Of a stretch of 64,000 bases of DNA, positions 31,001 through 39,594 are shown piece after piece. The notes beneath the pieces are model-generated. The model did not search any database. It was not told the origin of the DNA and worked only from the letters and a program-made list of their open reading frames with translations. Origin of the DNA: Nothopassalora personata (Eukaryota; Ascomycota; Dothideomycetes; Mycosphaerellales; Mycosphaerellaceae). Location: contig CM066290.1 of NCBI GenBank assembly GCA_033816765.1, positions 4,340,001 through 4,404,000 of the forward strand. Reading direction: 5' to 3'. Position numbers and translations under genes: made by a program. Each line of letters starts with the position of its first letter. Within the stretch, counting starts at the first letter, position 1.

Positions 31001-32637
31001 TTCCTTTTGAGTTATGGGACGAGATTGCTATGGACTTCGTAGTGGGACTGCCAGAGAGCACCGACTGCAATGGCGTCACATACACTAACGCTCTCACAAT
31101 CACGGATCGCACAGGCAAAGGTTGTCACATGATCCCCGTCAAGGAGATGACGGCTGAGTACATCGCCGAAGTCTTCGTGCGAGACTACTACCGCCTGCAT
31201 GGTGCGCCGCTATCCATTGTCACCGATCGAGGGAGCCAGTGGCTGTCAGCTTTCTGGCAGCGCTTCTGCGAACTAGTCGGCATAGACCACAAGCTGTCTA
31301 CAGCCTTCCACCCTGAGACGGATGGGCAGTCTGAGAACACTAACAAGGAAATGGAGAAGTATCTCCGCGTCTTTATCGACTACGCACAAGGAGATTGGGT
31401 GCAGTGGCTACCCCTTGCGGAGTTTGCGAAGAACAACCACGCTACTGAAGCCACTGGTGTGTCGCCTTTCTTCGCTGAGCGAGGCCGCAATCCTCGCACA
31501 GGTAACTTTAACGGCGATACACTGCCTAAGCGCCTCATGCCGACCAAGCAACGTCTGAGCGCTGAGGGAGCAGAGCGGTTCGCCCAGCAAATGAAGGACC
31601 TCCACGCACATCTCCATGAATGCTTGCGTTACGACCAAGCCCTGCAAGCTGATAATGCCAACATGCACCGCACGGTGCCGCCACGATACGAGCCAGGCGA
31701 CCATGTCTACATCAACACCAAGAACTGGAAGTCATCACGCCCAGCGAAGAAGCTCGACGTCAAGTGGTTTGGACCAGTGACTGTCACTACCGCACTCGGT
31801 GAGAATGCTTACAGTGTTGCCCTTCCAGATAAGATCCGCGTACACAACTCTTTCCACTCAAATCTCCTCAGACTCGCAGATCCGGAAGATGATGCGAGGC
31901 CGCCACCGATCGAAGTCACGGACGAGACCGGCAACACGTTCAAGACCTGGGAGGTTGAGCGTATCCTGGACTCCAAACCGAAGGGCAGAGGCATTACCAT
32001 GCTAGTGAAATGGAAAGGTTACTTGGACAGTGAGTCTACTTGGGAGCCCGCGAGCGTGGTGTGCAAAGATGCACCGAAGGCAGTCGCAGACTTCAAGCAT
32101 AACAACCCAACCAAGTCCATACCGGTCAACTTTCATCCGCCACCTGGTTGGATCCCAAATGAAACGTTGCGCGATATGAGACCTGAAGCAGATGTACACA
32201 TTATGGATCTGGCACCTCAGGTAACCACAGTAGCACGACCGCCCTCTGTCGGCACCGGTGCTGTGGCTCTTCCTGTTGGTGACCACACGCCTTCTAATGT
32301 TGCTGTGGGCAATAGCGAAGGGGTTTCGGTGCCTGCTTCTAATGCAACGACGGATACAACGTCGACGGACGAAGCAATCGAGGCCGCTCAGATGGAGCTG
32401 CTTGATGAAACGGATGGTATGGAGGATGATGAAGCCTTCGCATATGCACTAAGGAAGATTCAAGGTCACACGCTTCGAGACGAAGGTGTTTTGAGGGGGG
32501 GGTGGTGTCACGGCCGCTCCGCAAGTGAAGGATTTGGGATGGATCACGTGACCTCAGAGCACGTGACCAGGATGACTCAGCCCGGCCCGAAGCCGACCCG
32601 CGACACCTCGGCCCTTAAGTATAGGCCTCGACCTTAG
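28003..32637 (+). CDS. Element 2 Pol polyprotein with chromodomain
   Basis: Frame -1 to gag, with no ATG at its start (GTG at 28051), so expression by frameshift is expected. Approximate positions counted from 28051: retropepsin FLDDGANSELV near 63 (D-D-G in place of D-[ST]-G) and IVLGLGWH near 140; reverse transcriptase with VIIVRKPGGGLRVCIDY and the AYLDDALIFSD active site near 524; RNase H from LETDASDFV near 674; integrase zinc site (HSTPSAGHPG...CHECRSSK) near 930; catalytic D, D, E in AMDFVVGL, VTDRGSQW and GQSENTNKE near 994, 1058 and 1094; chromodomain near 1300-1350 (WEVERILDSK, MLVKWKGYLD, STWEP). The frame continues through the polypurine tract and ends 132 nt inside the 3' LTR (...SALKYRPRP). 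Confidence 0.93.
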   Translation, partial: RLGHLLSATDDGPTQEVSHQHEHHPPHEHEHHEMRTVQAFSLQARTNTPSSIEVDKGPEVSHHFVVEGRANGIHAYTFLDDGANSELVNTSYARKHKFPLYDIEPFTLGLGDGSQAPTIITKATNIELNLQGHIEVVKCLVTDTCYDIVLGLGWHAKHSPHKDWKRSVLTFSDDGCQGHSLYKNVNLPVVLPASEPPPTPDPDYDSLERPDISDISASSPVEVGAERVERGRKHDPVDIEQTSLYELQKLCRTRGAEVHTMWVNPRETHASKSAADPVTAQALGLHAMTARKVMGGNAAFACAMYVEDDYRRTLRRRQEHQAEVYAMSAADYDVFMEKLHRKEKEADITKLPAHYQHRKDLFSKKESSKLPPHRPGLDHEIKLKKDARPPFKRPYPISNRESEVVKAWVDDQLEKGNIQRSNSPAASPVIIVRKPGGGLRVCIDYRALNAITVKSRYPIPLIQDTLNRISGKKYFTKLDVIAAFNRLRIAEGDEWKTAFTTRYGQFECLVMPFGLCNAPGTFQSYINDALREYLDDFTSAYLDDALIFSDTLEEHIVHVDKVMAKLQAAGLQLDIDKCEFHVQETKYLGLVIGAEGIKMDKEKIVAIQEWETPRNPTDILSFLGFCNFYRRFIRNYSGIAYPMTQLTKKDVPWLWDDTCQTAFDCMKQAFAEEDIVLAHFVPGRETKLETDASDFVTAAVLSQKGEDGVWRPVAFMSKKMSPQECNYDIYDKELLAIVKAFEEWKPELISGDIDGDSEDTDFENLTDESGKPILVYSDHKNLEWFTSTKVLNRRQARWSEFLSQFYFKIVYIPGKTNIKPDTLTRRPQDVPASDEDPRRQHQEQTLLPEHRFLNISPMKIRPEGNDLMTEIRTAYGAPEMQQALRELDAGEPCGLLRRHRMDDSDAVAIGGLIYMKNRYGGYNVFVPDAPDLRFEVFKAYHSTPSAGHPGRAKTFELITRDFIWPGLSQYVRNKVFKCHECRSSKPSQTQYPGLLKPLPIPFELWDEIAMDFVVGLPESTDCNGVTYTNALTITDRTGKGCHMIPVKEMTAEYIAEVFVRDYYRLHGAPLSIVTDRGSQWLSAFWQRFCELVGIDHKLSTAFHPETDGQSENTNKEMEKYLRVFIDYAQGDWVQWLPLAEFAKNNHATEATGVSPFFAERGRNPRTGNFNGDTLPKRLMPTKQRLSAEGAERFAQQMKDLHAHLHECLRYDQALQADNANMHRTVPPRYEPGDHVYINTKNWKSSRPAKKLDVKWFGPVTVTTALGENAYSVALPDKIRVHNSFHSNLLRLADPEDDARPPPIEVTDETGNTFKTWEVERILDSKPKGRGITMLVKWKGYLDSESTWEPASVVCKDAPKAVADFKHNNPTKSIPVNFHPPPGWIPNETLRDMRPEADVHIMDLAPQVTTVARPPSVGTGAVALPVGDHTPSNVAVGNSEGVSVPASNATTDTTSTDEAIEAAQMELLDETDGMEDDEAFAYALRKIQGHTLRDEGVLRGGWCHGRSASEGFGMDHVTSEHVTRMTQPGPKPTRDTSALKYRPRP
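32493..32505 (+). promoter_or_regulatory. Element 2 polypurine tract
   Basis: A G-rich run (GAGGGGGGGGTGG) abuts the 3' LTR and is also read as pol codons. Confidence 0.8.
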
Positions 32638-32711
32638 AACCTACTTCTCTCTTTAGCTATCGACTTTGTTAATACTACACCCCTGCACTCTCGCACTGTA
32701 GCCTCGTGACA
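32506..32711 (+). repeat. Element 2 3' LTR
   Basis: 206 bp, identical by eye to the 5' copy, followed by ATCTA. Confidence 0.95.
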
Positions 32712-33620
32712 ATCTACTAGATTAATTAGATCCTCTAGACAACGTTTCCTAATGTAAACGCCTAAGATTAGTTTCGATATAGTCGCTAATTCGAGGCTAC
32801 CCTCTTCGGTCGCGTTACTAACACCACCGCTCTTTAGGAGAAGCTCGCTATAGTACGACGTCTTATAGGAAGGGACCCTAAGGTTCGTACTAGATAAGTA
32901 GTTACCTATAAAGATAAACCTAAGTATAATAAGGAGGTCTTCCGCGGAGATAGTTAGGCCTAGTATATCGGAGTATATTTAACTATGCTTTACTCTAAGG
33001 GTACGGTCCCTACTACTAAGCTATATAAGGACGTTAAGAGAATCGGGCTCTCTAGTATCCTTAATAACTTTACTATAGTCCCTAGTCCTTAGGTAGTAGC
33101 GGAGTTTAGGATAAATAAGAACTAGATTAGGTACCTAATTAATAAGGGTTCCGAGGTAAATATTATCGGCTAGAGGAACGCTTATAGGTTTAGGTTACTA
33201 GTAATGTCGAGTACTTAGCTTACCTTTCGAGGTGCTAGAGGGCGGGCCTAGTTTAAAGGTGTTATAGGCAATTTAGATGTTTAGGTATTTAGGGTTTACT
33301 ACTAAGTAGACATGTTCATCTCCTCGGATCTAAACTTACTAATAATCCTAGGACGTCCGTAGGCCCGTAAGGTACGGCTCACTACCCGTAACTACGATAA
33401 TAGTTTATAGGAGGGGACTATTACTAGCCGTAAAGGTAAAAGTGTTATGTTTACTGCCCTAGTTAGCTCGGATAGGTATAAGACCCTTTAAGAACTATTA
33501 AAAGCGTCGGGAAATGGAAGGGTAGGTTAAGTTGCGGCGCTTAACCTACCGATTTGCTAAAGCTGGGTTTAATAAAATTAGTAAGGTTCTCGCACTATCT
33601 CGGAGAAACCTCGGACTTTA

Positions 33621-33646
33621 ATTTACCGGTCCCGGGACCGGTAAAT
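33621..33646. repeat. GC-rich perfect palindrome copy 2
   Basis: ATTTACCGGTCCC followed immediately by its exact reverse complement, 26 bp, in otherwise RIPped AT-rich sequence of element A. Confidence 0.95.
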
Positions 33647-34656
33647 AGCTATAGTGAGGAAAACGGATACTACTACGACACGACGCATCTATAGGAACCC
33701 GGCAAGGCTCTAACGCCTAGCAACCATTTAGCTTACTTATTAGGATTGCTTAGGACTGTTAGAATAAAGGAACGAGTTATAGAAATTGGAATAGGCGCGT
33801 TCGAGGGAGATTCTATTACTAACGTTTATTTAGTTTAAGGGGATTAGCCCTCCGAGATCCTAAGGCAATCTACATTAAATGCTTAGGCACGGAAGCAATA
33901 AGTAGGCTAACATATAGCTAACATTAGGATGCCGTAGGTCTTTACGATATATAAGCGTAAGGCGAATAAGAAGAAGCTAGTAGACGCGAGCGTTTACGAA
34001 CGCCTAGAATCACGAGTTAAGGGAGATATAGAATAGAAGCGTAGGGTACTATACCTAGAATCTAAGATGCCTAAAGGACAAGGTCCGTTCGATAGGAAGT
34101 ACTTAACTAAGAAATTCTTAAGTATTAAGCGAGGTAGCTGGATTACTCTAGAACGACTTACCTTAATTAAGGTTAGCATTAAGCTATTGCTAATAGAAAG
34201 GGCCTTATTCGATAAGATACTCTATAACCGGGAGGCAGTCCTCGCTTAGGATTTTAGTTACATAAGGTAAATTAGGCACGACGTTATACTACCTTAGAAG
34301 ATTAATACGGTCCCTTATAGGCTATAGTAGGCACGCCCTATCCGGTTGTACCTAAGTCTTAGGGCAATTGTTAAGCGCATAATTAGAGCCCGGATTAAGA
34401 ATAACATCCTAGAATACTTATAAGGGGCATATTCTAATAGCTAGTTCCTAGTCGTAAAGAAGGTTAATACCTCTAGAAGCGATGTGCTATATCGGCTAAT
34501 TAACTTAGCTATGCTCCTAAATAAGGTTACTATACGCGATGCTAACATTCCACCGGACACGGATAGCTTCTTAGAGGATTTTACCGGGTACCGAGTCGCT
34601 TCACTTATAGACCTGTTTTTAGGTTATAATTAGATTACTTTAGATAAGTCCTACCG

Positions 34657-34840
34657 TGTAAGGGCGCGCGTACCATAGGGTCCGAATGAGATAGTTGTTG
34701 TTCTACGAAGCTACGAAAGAGGAGCGCGAGGCGCGGCGGATAGATAAAGCATCGCCAAGCCGCGCTAACCCGATGCGGAAGGTCCGAGGTTCCGCCGGGA
34801 CGACGCATCGTCAGTGAAGGGTCGCGGGCTGCCCGTGACA
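34657..34840 (-). repeat. Element 3 3' LTR (left copy)
   Basis: 184 bp; on the minus strand TGTCACGGG...CCCTTACA. Differs from the right copy at 2 of 184 positions. Confidence 0.93.
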
Positions 34841-35496
34841 GTACCCCCCCTCTCAAAACTCGTCTCAGTCCTCTGAGCGTTCAGTCCATTAACTCGCCTA
34901 TCCATCGTCTTGTGCGGCCACTTATCACCCTTGCCTGTCGAACTCCATAATCGTGCAAACGTCCAATCGTCTTCAAGGTCGTCCTCCATCTCTGTCACTA
35001 CTGCTGCGGCTTGCGCATCAGACTCTGTTTGCTCATACTGCTGGCACGCCCAGGGCCTAAGCCCCTCTTCGGCGAACGCTCGCGTCTGATCCTTTTGACC
35101 AAGGTTGGGTATCAATGCAGGCTCTGCAGGGTTCGCTAGAACATCGGTACAACTGTCTGTTCTGTCGTAGAGCTGAGGGCGGCGGCTTGCACCGTGATCC
35201 TCAGTTGGGACGACGGACTTTCCTGTAACCTGATCATCGTAGCGGTGCGTAGTGAACATGCGCTGACCAGATTCTATCAGAGGCAAGGCTCGGCTAGGCT
35301 TATTTGTGGCGGTGTCTCTGTCGACCCTAATCGTGTTAAGTCCGAGCACCTCATTAACTGGAGACCAGTCAGATGGCGTTGCGAAGCCCTGAGGCGTGGG
35401 CAAATCCGGCCGGCTGTGGTGAAAGTCCGCAAGAGCGGCGGCTGCCCTCACAAACAGGTCCTCTGCAGGTTGCCAAGTCTCTCCGGCCTCCATATC
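34765..35496 (-). CDS. Element 3 Pol C-terminal continuation after an in-frame TAG
   Basis: Immediately after the stop that ends pol at VRWTGY, the same frame continues DMEAGETWQPAEDLFVRAAA. This is the second half of the chromodomain (the conserved Trp of ETW). It stays open for about 240 codons, through the polypurine tract and into the 3' LTR, ending at 34765. Element 2 pol also ends inside its LTR, so this is probably the original C-terminus separated by a nonsense change. CAG to TAG would be a CpA-to-TpA change. Confidence 0.7.
   Translation of the reverse strand, partial: DMEAGETWQPAEDLFVRAAAALADFHHSRPDLPTPQGFATPSDWSPVNEVLGLNTIRVDRDTATNKPSRALPLIESGQRMFTTHRYDDQVTGKSVVPTEDHGASRRPQLYDRTDSCTDVLANPAEPALIPNLGQKDQTRAFAEEGLRPWACQQYEQTESDAQAAAVVTEMEDDLEDDWTFARLWSSTGKGDKWPHKTMDRRVNGLNAQRTETSFERGGTVTGSPRPFTDDASSRRNLGPSASG
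34841..34854 (-). promoter_or_regulatory. Element 3 polypurine tract
   Basis: On the minus strand GAGAGGGGGGGTAC directly precedes the 3' LTR, resembling the tracts of elements 1 and 2. Confidence 0.8.
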
Positions 35497-38400
35497 CTAA
35501 TAGCCAGTCCATCGCACCTTGTACCAAGTGTCCACCTTGCGCTTCTTTCCCTTCTTCACTTTGCCTGCGCGCTTCCGCGTGTACATGTCCAAGATCTTGT
35601 CCACCTCATATTCTGGTGCCGGGGCTGTGACTGTGACATCGGCGACTGCGTCAGCTGCAGTTGTGTCGGGTTCGATGGCCACTGGCGGCGGCGGTGCCAG
35701 GTGCTGTCCCTCGAGCGGTGGGAGATCGGGGTTGTCGGCTCGCTGTAACAGGGAGGTGTGGAAGCAATTATCGAGTCCGCTCAATGCATCCGACAGGTTC
35801 AGCTTGTATGACAGCCTAGCGGGCATCACCTCCGTGATCTGGTACGGTCCTGCATATCTGCGGTCCAGCTTCTTGGATGGTCGAGTGGTGCGAATGTTCT
35901 TCGTGCTTAGATACACCCAGTCGCCAACCTTGTAGTCTGGTGGGATGCTTCGGTGCCTGTTTGCTGCTTCGGCTTGCAGCGCCTGTGACATCCTTATGTT
36001 CTCTTGAAGATTGCGATGTAGCTCACAGATGCGTTTGGCGAAGGCTTCGGCTGACTTGCTGTCGAGTCGCTGAAGGGTTGTCATGTGTCGGTCCTTGCCT
36101 GCTTGCAAATCGATACGCTCGGTGAACTCTGGGTTATATCCAACATTGGCGTAGAACGGTGACACTCCAGTGGTCTCCGACACTCGGTTGTTAATAGCGA
36201 ACTGCGCTAAGCACAGCCAGTCGGCCCAGTCGCTCTGTGCCTCATTCGTGAAGGTGCGTAAGTACTGTTCCATCTCTTGGTTAGTGCGTTCTGATTGCCC
36301 ATCCGTTTCAGGGTGGTAGGAGGAACTCAGCTTCCTGCTGATGCGCAGCATCTTGCATAGGCGCTTCCAGAAAGTGGCGATGAACTGCTTTCCGCGATCA
36401 GACGTGATGGTTTCTGGGAGGCCATGCCGGGTGAACACGTGCTTTAAGAAAAGTCGCGCCGCGTTCTGCGCTGTCATCGCGCCGATGGGTATCAGTTCCA
36501 CTTCCTTAGTGAGTCTGTCGGTGACTGTCATAACATTGGTGTAAGTCATGCCGTCGAGTTCGCTTGGTGGCAGGTCAACCACAAAGTCAACTGCGATGTG
36601 TTGCCAAGGTCGTTCTGGCACCGAAAGTGGGTGCAGTAATCCAGGTGGCTGGGTATGCACAGATTTCGTCGTGCGGCACCTGCGGCAATTCGCGTTGTAT
36701 CTGCGCACAGATCTAGCCAAACCAGGCCAGTAGAATTCACGTGCAACGAGCTCGTAGGTGCGGGCTCTGCCTGGGTGACCGGCCGCTGGGGTGTCATGGT
36801 TCATCTTGACTATCCGAGTGCGGAGCTTCTGGTCCTCTGGCACCCATAGACTCCAGTCATTATACTGGTTACGGACGTACAGCAGGTCCCCTTCGACCTT
36901 GCAGTGTACTGGATGCACCTTCGCTTTCTGAAGGAGTGCTGGGGTCTCGCCCTTCTGCAGGGCTCTGATAGCTGACTTCAGGTCTGCATCCGCGGCATAA
37001 GCCATTGTCATTCTGTACTCGAGTTCGGCTTCCTGTTCCGTCTCGGATGCTGTCTGCGTCTGCGTGGACGGTATGAATTCGGTGGCCTCCGGGTTCAGGG
37101 CTTCCTCAATTGGTGCGGTAGGTGTGTTCTCAACAGGTGCAACATCCTCAGCCGCATCTTCGACAGTTGCGCGCATCGAGTCGATCTTAAGAAATCGCTC
37201 AGGCGGCAGCAACGTCTGATGCTGATGCTGATTTCGCGGATCGTCCACCCCCTGCGGAAGGTCCTGGCTGCGTCTCGTGAGGCTGTCAGGCTTTGTGCCT
37301 TGGACACCTGGTCGATAGACAATACGGAAGTTGAACTGGGACAGGAATTCGGCCCAACGTGCCTGGCGCCGATTCAGCTGCTTAGTGGTCATAAAGTACT
37401 CCAAGTTCTTGTGATCCGTGAACACCTTCACGGGTTCGATGGTGTCATCATCCGCCTCGCAGGCCAACTCCGGGCGCCATTCCTCGAAGGCCTTAATAAT
37501 CGCTAGAAGCTCCTTGTCATAAATCTCATAGTTGCATTCCTGCGGGCTCAGCTTCTTTGAATAGAATGCTACAGGGTGAAGCACGCCTTCCTCGTCGTAC
37601 TGAGAAAGCACTCCGGCGTTCACGAAATCTGATGAGTCCGTTTCGACTACTGTTTGCCTACCGGGCACATAGTGTGCGAGCATACCGGCTTTGCTGAATG
37701 CTGCCTTTAGAGCGTCAAATGCTGCTTGGCATGCTGGTGTCCAGTCAACCCTGCGATTCTTGTGATTACTAGGTCCATTTGACTTGGTCAATTCGGTCAG
37801 CGGCGCTGCGAGGCGTGAGAAGGCCTCGATGAACCGTCTGTAAAAGTTGGCGAATCCGAGGAACGCCTGCACATCCTTGAGGTTGGAAGGTGCTTCCCAT
37901 GACTGGATACATTCAAGCTTCTCTGGGTCCATTTCGATGCCATCTGGGGTGATAATAAGTCCCAGGTACTTAACTCGCTGCTGGTGGAACTCGCACTTGT
38001 CGATGTCGACCGTCAGTCCGGCATCCCTCAATTTTGCTAGTACCTTGCGCACATGTTCGATGTGCTCCTCCAGTGTGTCGCTAAAAATTAAAACGTCGTC
38101 CAGGTACGCGGAGACGAAGTCATCCAGGTGTTCTTGTAACACGCTGTTAATGTATGACTGAAACGACGCAGGGCCATTGCATAGGCCGAATGGTAACACA
38201 AGACATTCGTACACCCCATATCGTGTAGCGAATGCTGTAAGCCATTCGTGCCCTTCTGCAATGCGAAGCTTGTTGAAGGCTGCGACGATGTCCAGCTTCG
38301 TGAAGTACCTCTTGCCGTGCATGCGGTTCAGTGTCTCTTGGATTAGCGGTATAGGGTACCTGTTCTTGATAGTGATCGCATTGAGTCCTCGGTAGTCGAT

Positions 38401-39588
38401 GCACACGCGCAGTCCACCGCCTGGCTTTCTGACTACCAGTACTGGTGCCGGCGTTTGGCTCGTCTTCTGTCCTGCTGGCCGGACTTTGCCTTGTTGCTCC
38501 TGTTCGGTGACCCACTTCTTGACTGCTTCATTCTCCTGAGGCGCCAGTCCGTAGGGCTTACGGTATGGCGGTTCTTGGGGCCCATCAGGCTTGATGTGAA
38601 TTTCGTGGTCGATTCCAGGTCTGTGAGGAGGAAGTCCTTCATGGTCTTTCGCTGAGAATGCATCTACGAGATCATGGTATTCTGGTGGGAGCTTCTCCTT
38701 CGGGTTATGGTTGAACTCCTTGTTCAGGAACTGATCCAAGTCATCAGCTGCCATTGCGCTCAGCTTGATCTCACCATCGCCTTCTTCGTCCTCTTTGCCG
38801 GTAGATAGTATGTAGAAACATTCAGCGCCAGGTCGGTGCGCGTACATCTCGAAGGCGCGCTGCGTGACGCCTATACACTCGACTTCCTCATCATCGTCGT
38901 ACAGGCCCATCGAGGATAGGTTCAGTTCTGCTTCTGCCCCTCCTGCCGTGAAGCTGCGATCATCGGTGAAGGGCTCTGGTCCATATTTCATTGCTTCCTT
39001 ACGTTGTCGGTGTCGATGGTTCAGGGACTGGACTGTTGTCGATGTCTTGTTCTTAAGACAGTGACCAAAGCAGTAGTCTGATCTGAGTGCCACTTCACCG
39101 GTCTCCCAGAAGATGTTTGGGTTGTGCGTGCTCAGCCACGGCAGGCCCAGGACGATGTCGTATTCGAGGTCGGTTATGTAGCATAGCATTTGCTCGTGAT
39201 GACCGTCGATATCAACATCGACGAGGGCTACGTGCGTGATGCGACGTGCAGCAGCCTTACCATCCCCAAGGGTCAGGTTCTTGTTGCGCACAAGGGGTAT
39301 CAAGGGTATTCTGTGTTTGCGTGTGAACTTCCAGTCGAGAAAGAGAGAGGTGGAAGCAGAGTCTACAAGGCCTCGTGCCTTCCCATGCTGTATCATTACT
39401 GGGAGTACTATGTGAGGGTGTACATCTGGTTGCTGCGGCTCCAATGCGCAGGCCGATATCTTCAGCTCCTCACCATAGTCTGTATCCGTGTCTTGCTCTT
39501 GCACTCTGTGTCTCTCAATCTCATGCTCTTTCTGTCCTTGGTTGTTCGGTTGACCACTGTCTGCCACGCTTAGGCAGTGGCCTCGCCA
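35497..39588 (-). CDS. Element 3 Pol polyprotein, chromodomain cut by TAG
   Basis: Read in the -1 frame relative to gag from the slip site at 39588; the first possible non-ATG start is GTG 39567, giving 1,356 aa. Domains: retropepsin with LVDSASTSLFL (D-S-A in place of D-[ST]-G) and IVLGLPWLS; reverse transcriptase with PVLVVRKPGGGLRVCIDY and AYLDDVLIFSD; RNase H ETDSSDFVNAGV; integrase zinc site (HDTPAAGHPG...CRRCRTTK) and catalytic D, D, E in AVDFVVDL, TSDRGKQF and GQSERTNQE; and the first half of a chromodomain (YEVDKILDMYTRK...WYKVRWTGY), where TAG interrupts the fold. Without the second half the chromodomain would lack its conserved Trp. Confidence 0.92.
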   Translation of the reverse strand, partial: WRGHCLSVADSGQPNNQGQKEHEIERHRVQEQDTDTDYGEELKISACALEPQQPDVHPHIVLPVMIQHGKARGLVDSASTSLFLDWKFTRKHRIPLIPLVRNKNLTLGDGKAAARRITHVALVDVDIDGHHEQMLCYITDLEYDIVLGLPWLSTHNPNIFWETGEVALRSDYCFGHCLKNKTSTTVQSLNHRHRQRKEAMKYGPEPFTDDRSFTAGGAEAELNLSSMGLYDDDEEVECIGVTQRAFEMYAHRPGAECFYILSTGKEDEEGDGEIKLSAMAADDLDQFLNKEFNHNPKEKLPPEYHDLVDAFSAKDHEGLPPHRPGIDHEIHIKPDGPQEPPYRKPYGLAPQENEAVKKWVTEQEQQGKVRPAGQKTSQTPAPVLVVRKPGGGLRVCIDYRGLNAITIKNRYPIPLIQETLNRMHGKRYFTKLDIVAAFNKLRIAEGHEWLTAFATRYGVYECLVLPFGLCNGPASFQSYINSVLQEHLDDFVSAYLDDVLIFSDTLEEHIEHVRKVLAKLRDAGLTVDIDKCEFHQQRVKYLGLIITPDGIEMDPEKLECIQSWEAPSNLKDVQAFLGFANFYRRFIEAFSRLAAPLTELTKSNGPSNHKNRRVDWTPACQAAFDALKAAFSKAGMLAHYVPGRQTVVETDSSDFVNAGVLSQYDEEGVLHPVAFYSKKLSPQECNYEIYDKELLAIIKAFEEWRPELACEADDDTIEPVKVFTDHKNLEYFMTTKQLNRRQARWAEFLSQFNFRIVYRPGVQGTKPDSLTRRSQDLPQGVDDPRNQHQHQTLLPPERFLKIDSMRATVEDAAEDVAPVENTPTAPIEEALNPEATEFIPSTQTQTASETEQEAELEYRMTMAYAADADLKSAIRALQKGETPALLQKAKVHPVHCKVEGDLLYVRNQYNDWSLWVPEDQKLRTRIVKMNHDTPAAGHPGRARTYELVAREFYWPGLARSVRRYNANCRRCRTTKSVHTQPPGLLHPLSVPERPWQHIAVDFVVDLPPSELDGMTYTNVMTVTDRLTKEVELIPIGAMTAQNAARLFLKHVFTRHGLPETITSDRGKQFIATFWKRLCKMLRISRKLSSSYHPETDGQSERTNQEMEQYLRTFTNEAQSDWADWLCLAQFAINNRVSETTGVSPFYANVGYNPEFTERIDLQAGKDRHMTTLQRLDSKSAEAFAKRICELHRNLQENIRMSQALQAEAANRHRSIPPDYKVGDWVYLSTKNIRTTRPSKKLDRRYAGPYQITEVMPARLSYKLNLSDALSGLDNCFHTSLLQRADNPDLPPLEGQHLAPPPPVAIEPDTTAADAVADVTVTAPAPEYEVDKILDMYTRKRAGKVKKGKKRKVDTWYKVRWTGY

Positions 39589-39594
39589 TTTCCC
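39552..39594 (-). promoter_or_regulatory. Element 3 gag-pol -1 frameshift signal
   Basis: On the minus strand the gag-frame codons CAG GGA AAT contain the canonical X-XXY-YYZ heptamer G-GGA-AAT (39594-39588). It is followed by a 5-nt spacer and a hairpin GGCCACTG (39582-39575) / CAGTGGTC (39559-39552), 8 bp including one G-T, with a 15-nt loop containing the gag stop TAA (39572-39570). The -1 frame is open from the heptamer into pol. Confidence 0.8.

Larger units (their letters stand above)
25567..32716 (+). mobile_element. Element 2: intact Ty3/gypsy chromovirus with target duplication
   Basis: The element proper is 25572-32711 (7,140 bp), with 206-bp LTRs identical by eye and the 5-bp duplication ATCTA at 25567-25571 and 32712-32716. 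Order: 5' LTR, self-complementary PBS, gag, a -1 frameshift region, pol with chromodomain, polypurine tract, 3' LTR. No RIP is visible, although the flanking element A is RIPped. Confidence 0.95.
16561..34656 (+). mobile_element. RIP-degraded gypsy element 'A', host of elements 1, 2 and a solo LTR
   Basis: The old element survives as 16561-17007, 23723-25073, 25271-25571 and 32717-34656 once the insertions are removed. Ignoring TAG/TAA stops, the plus strand shows gag-like sequence (about 16880-24840), a degraded retropepsin region (about 33080-33430, NKGSEVNIIG then LLIILGRPQ) and the start of reverse transcriptase (about 34580-34650, LIDLFLGYNQ). The sequence stops abruptly at 34656 in the middle of reverse transcriptase where element 3 begins. 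C-to-T and G-to-A type losses at Gln and Trp codons throughout indicate RIP. Two copies of a GC-rich palindrome survive at 16194-16219 and 33621-33646. Confidence 0.65.
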
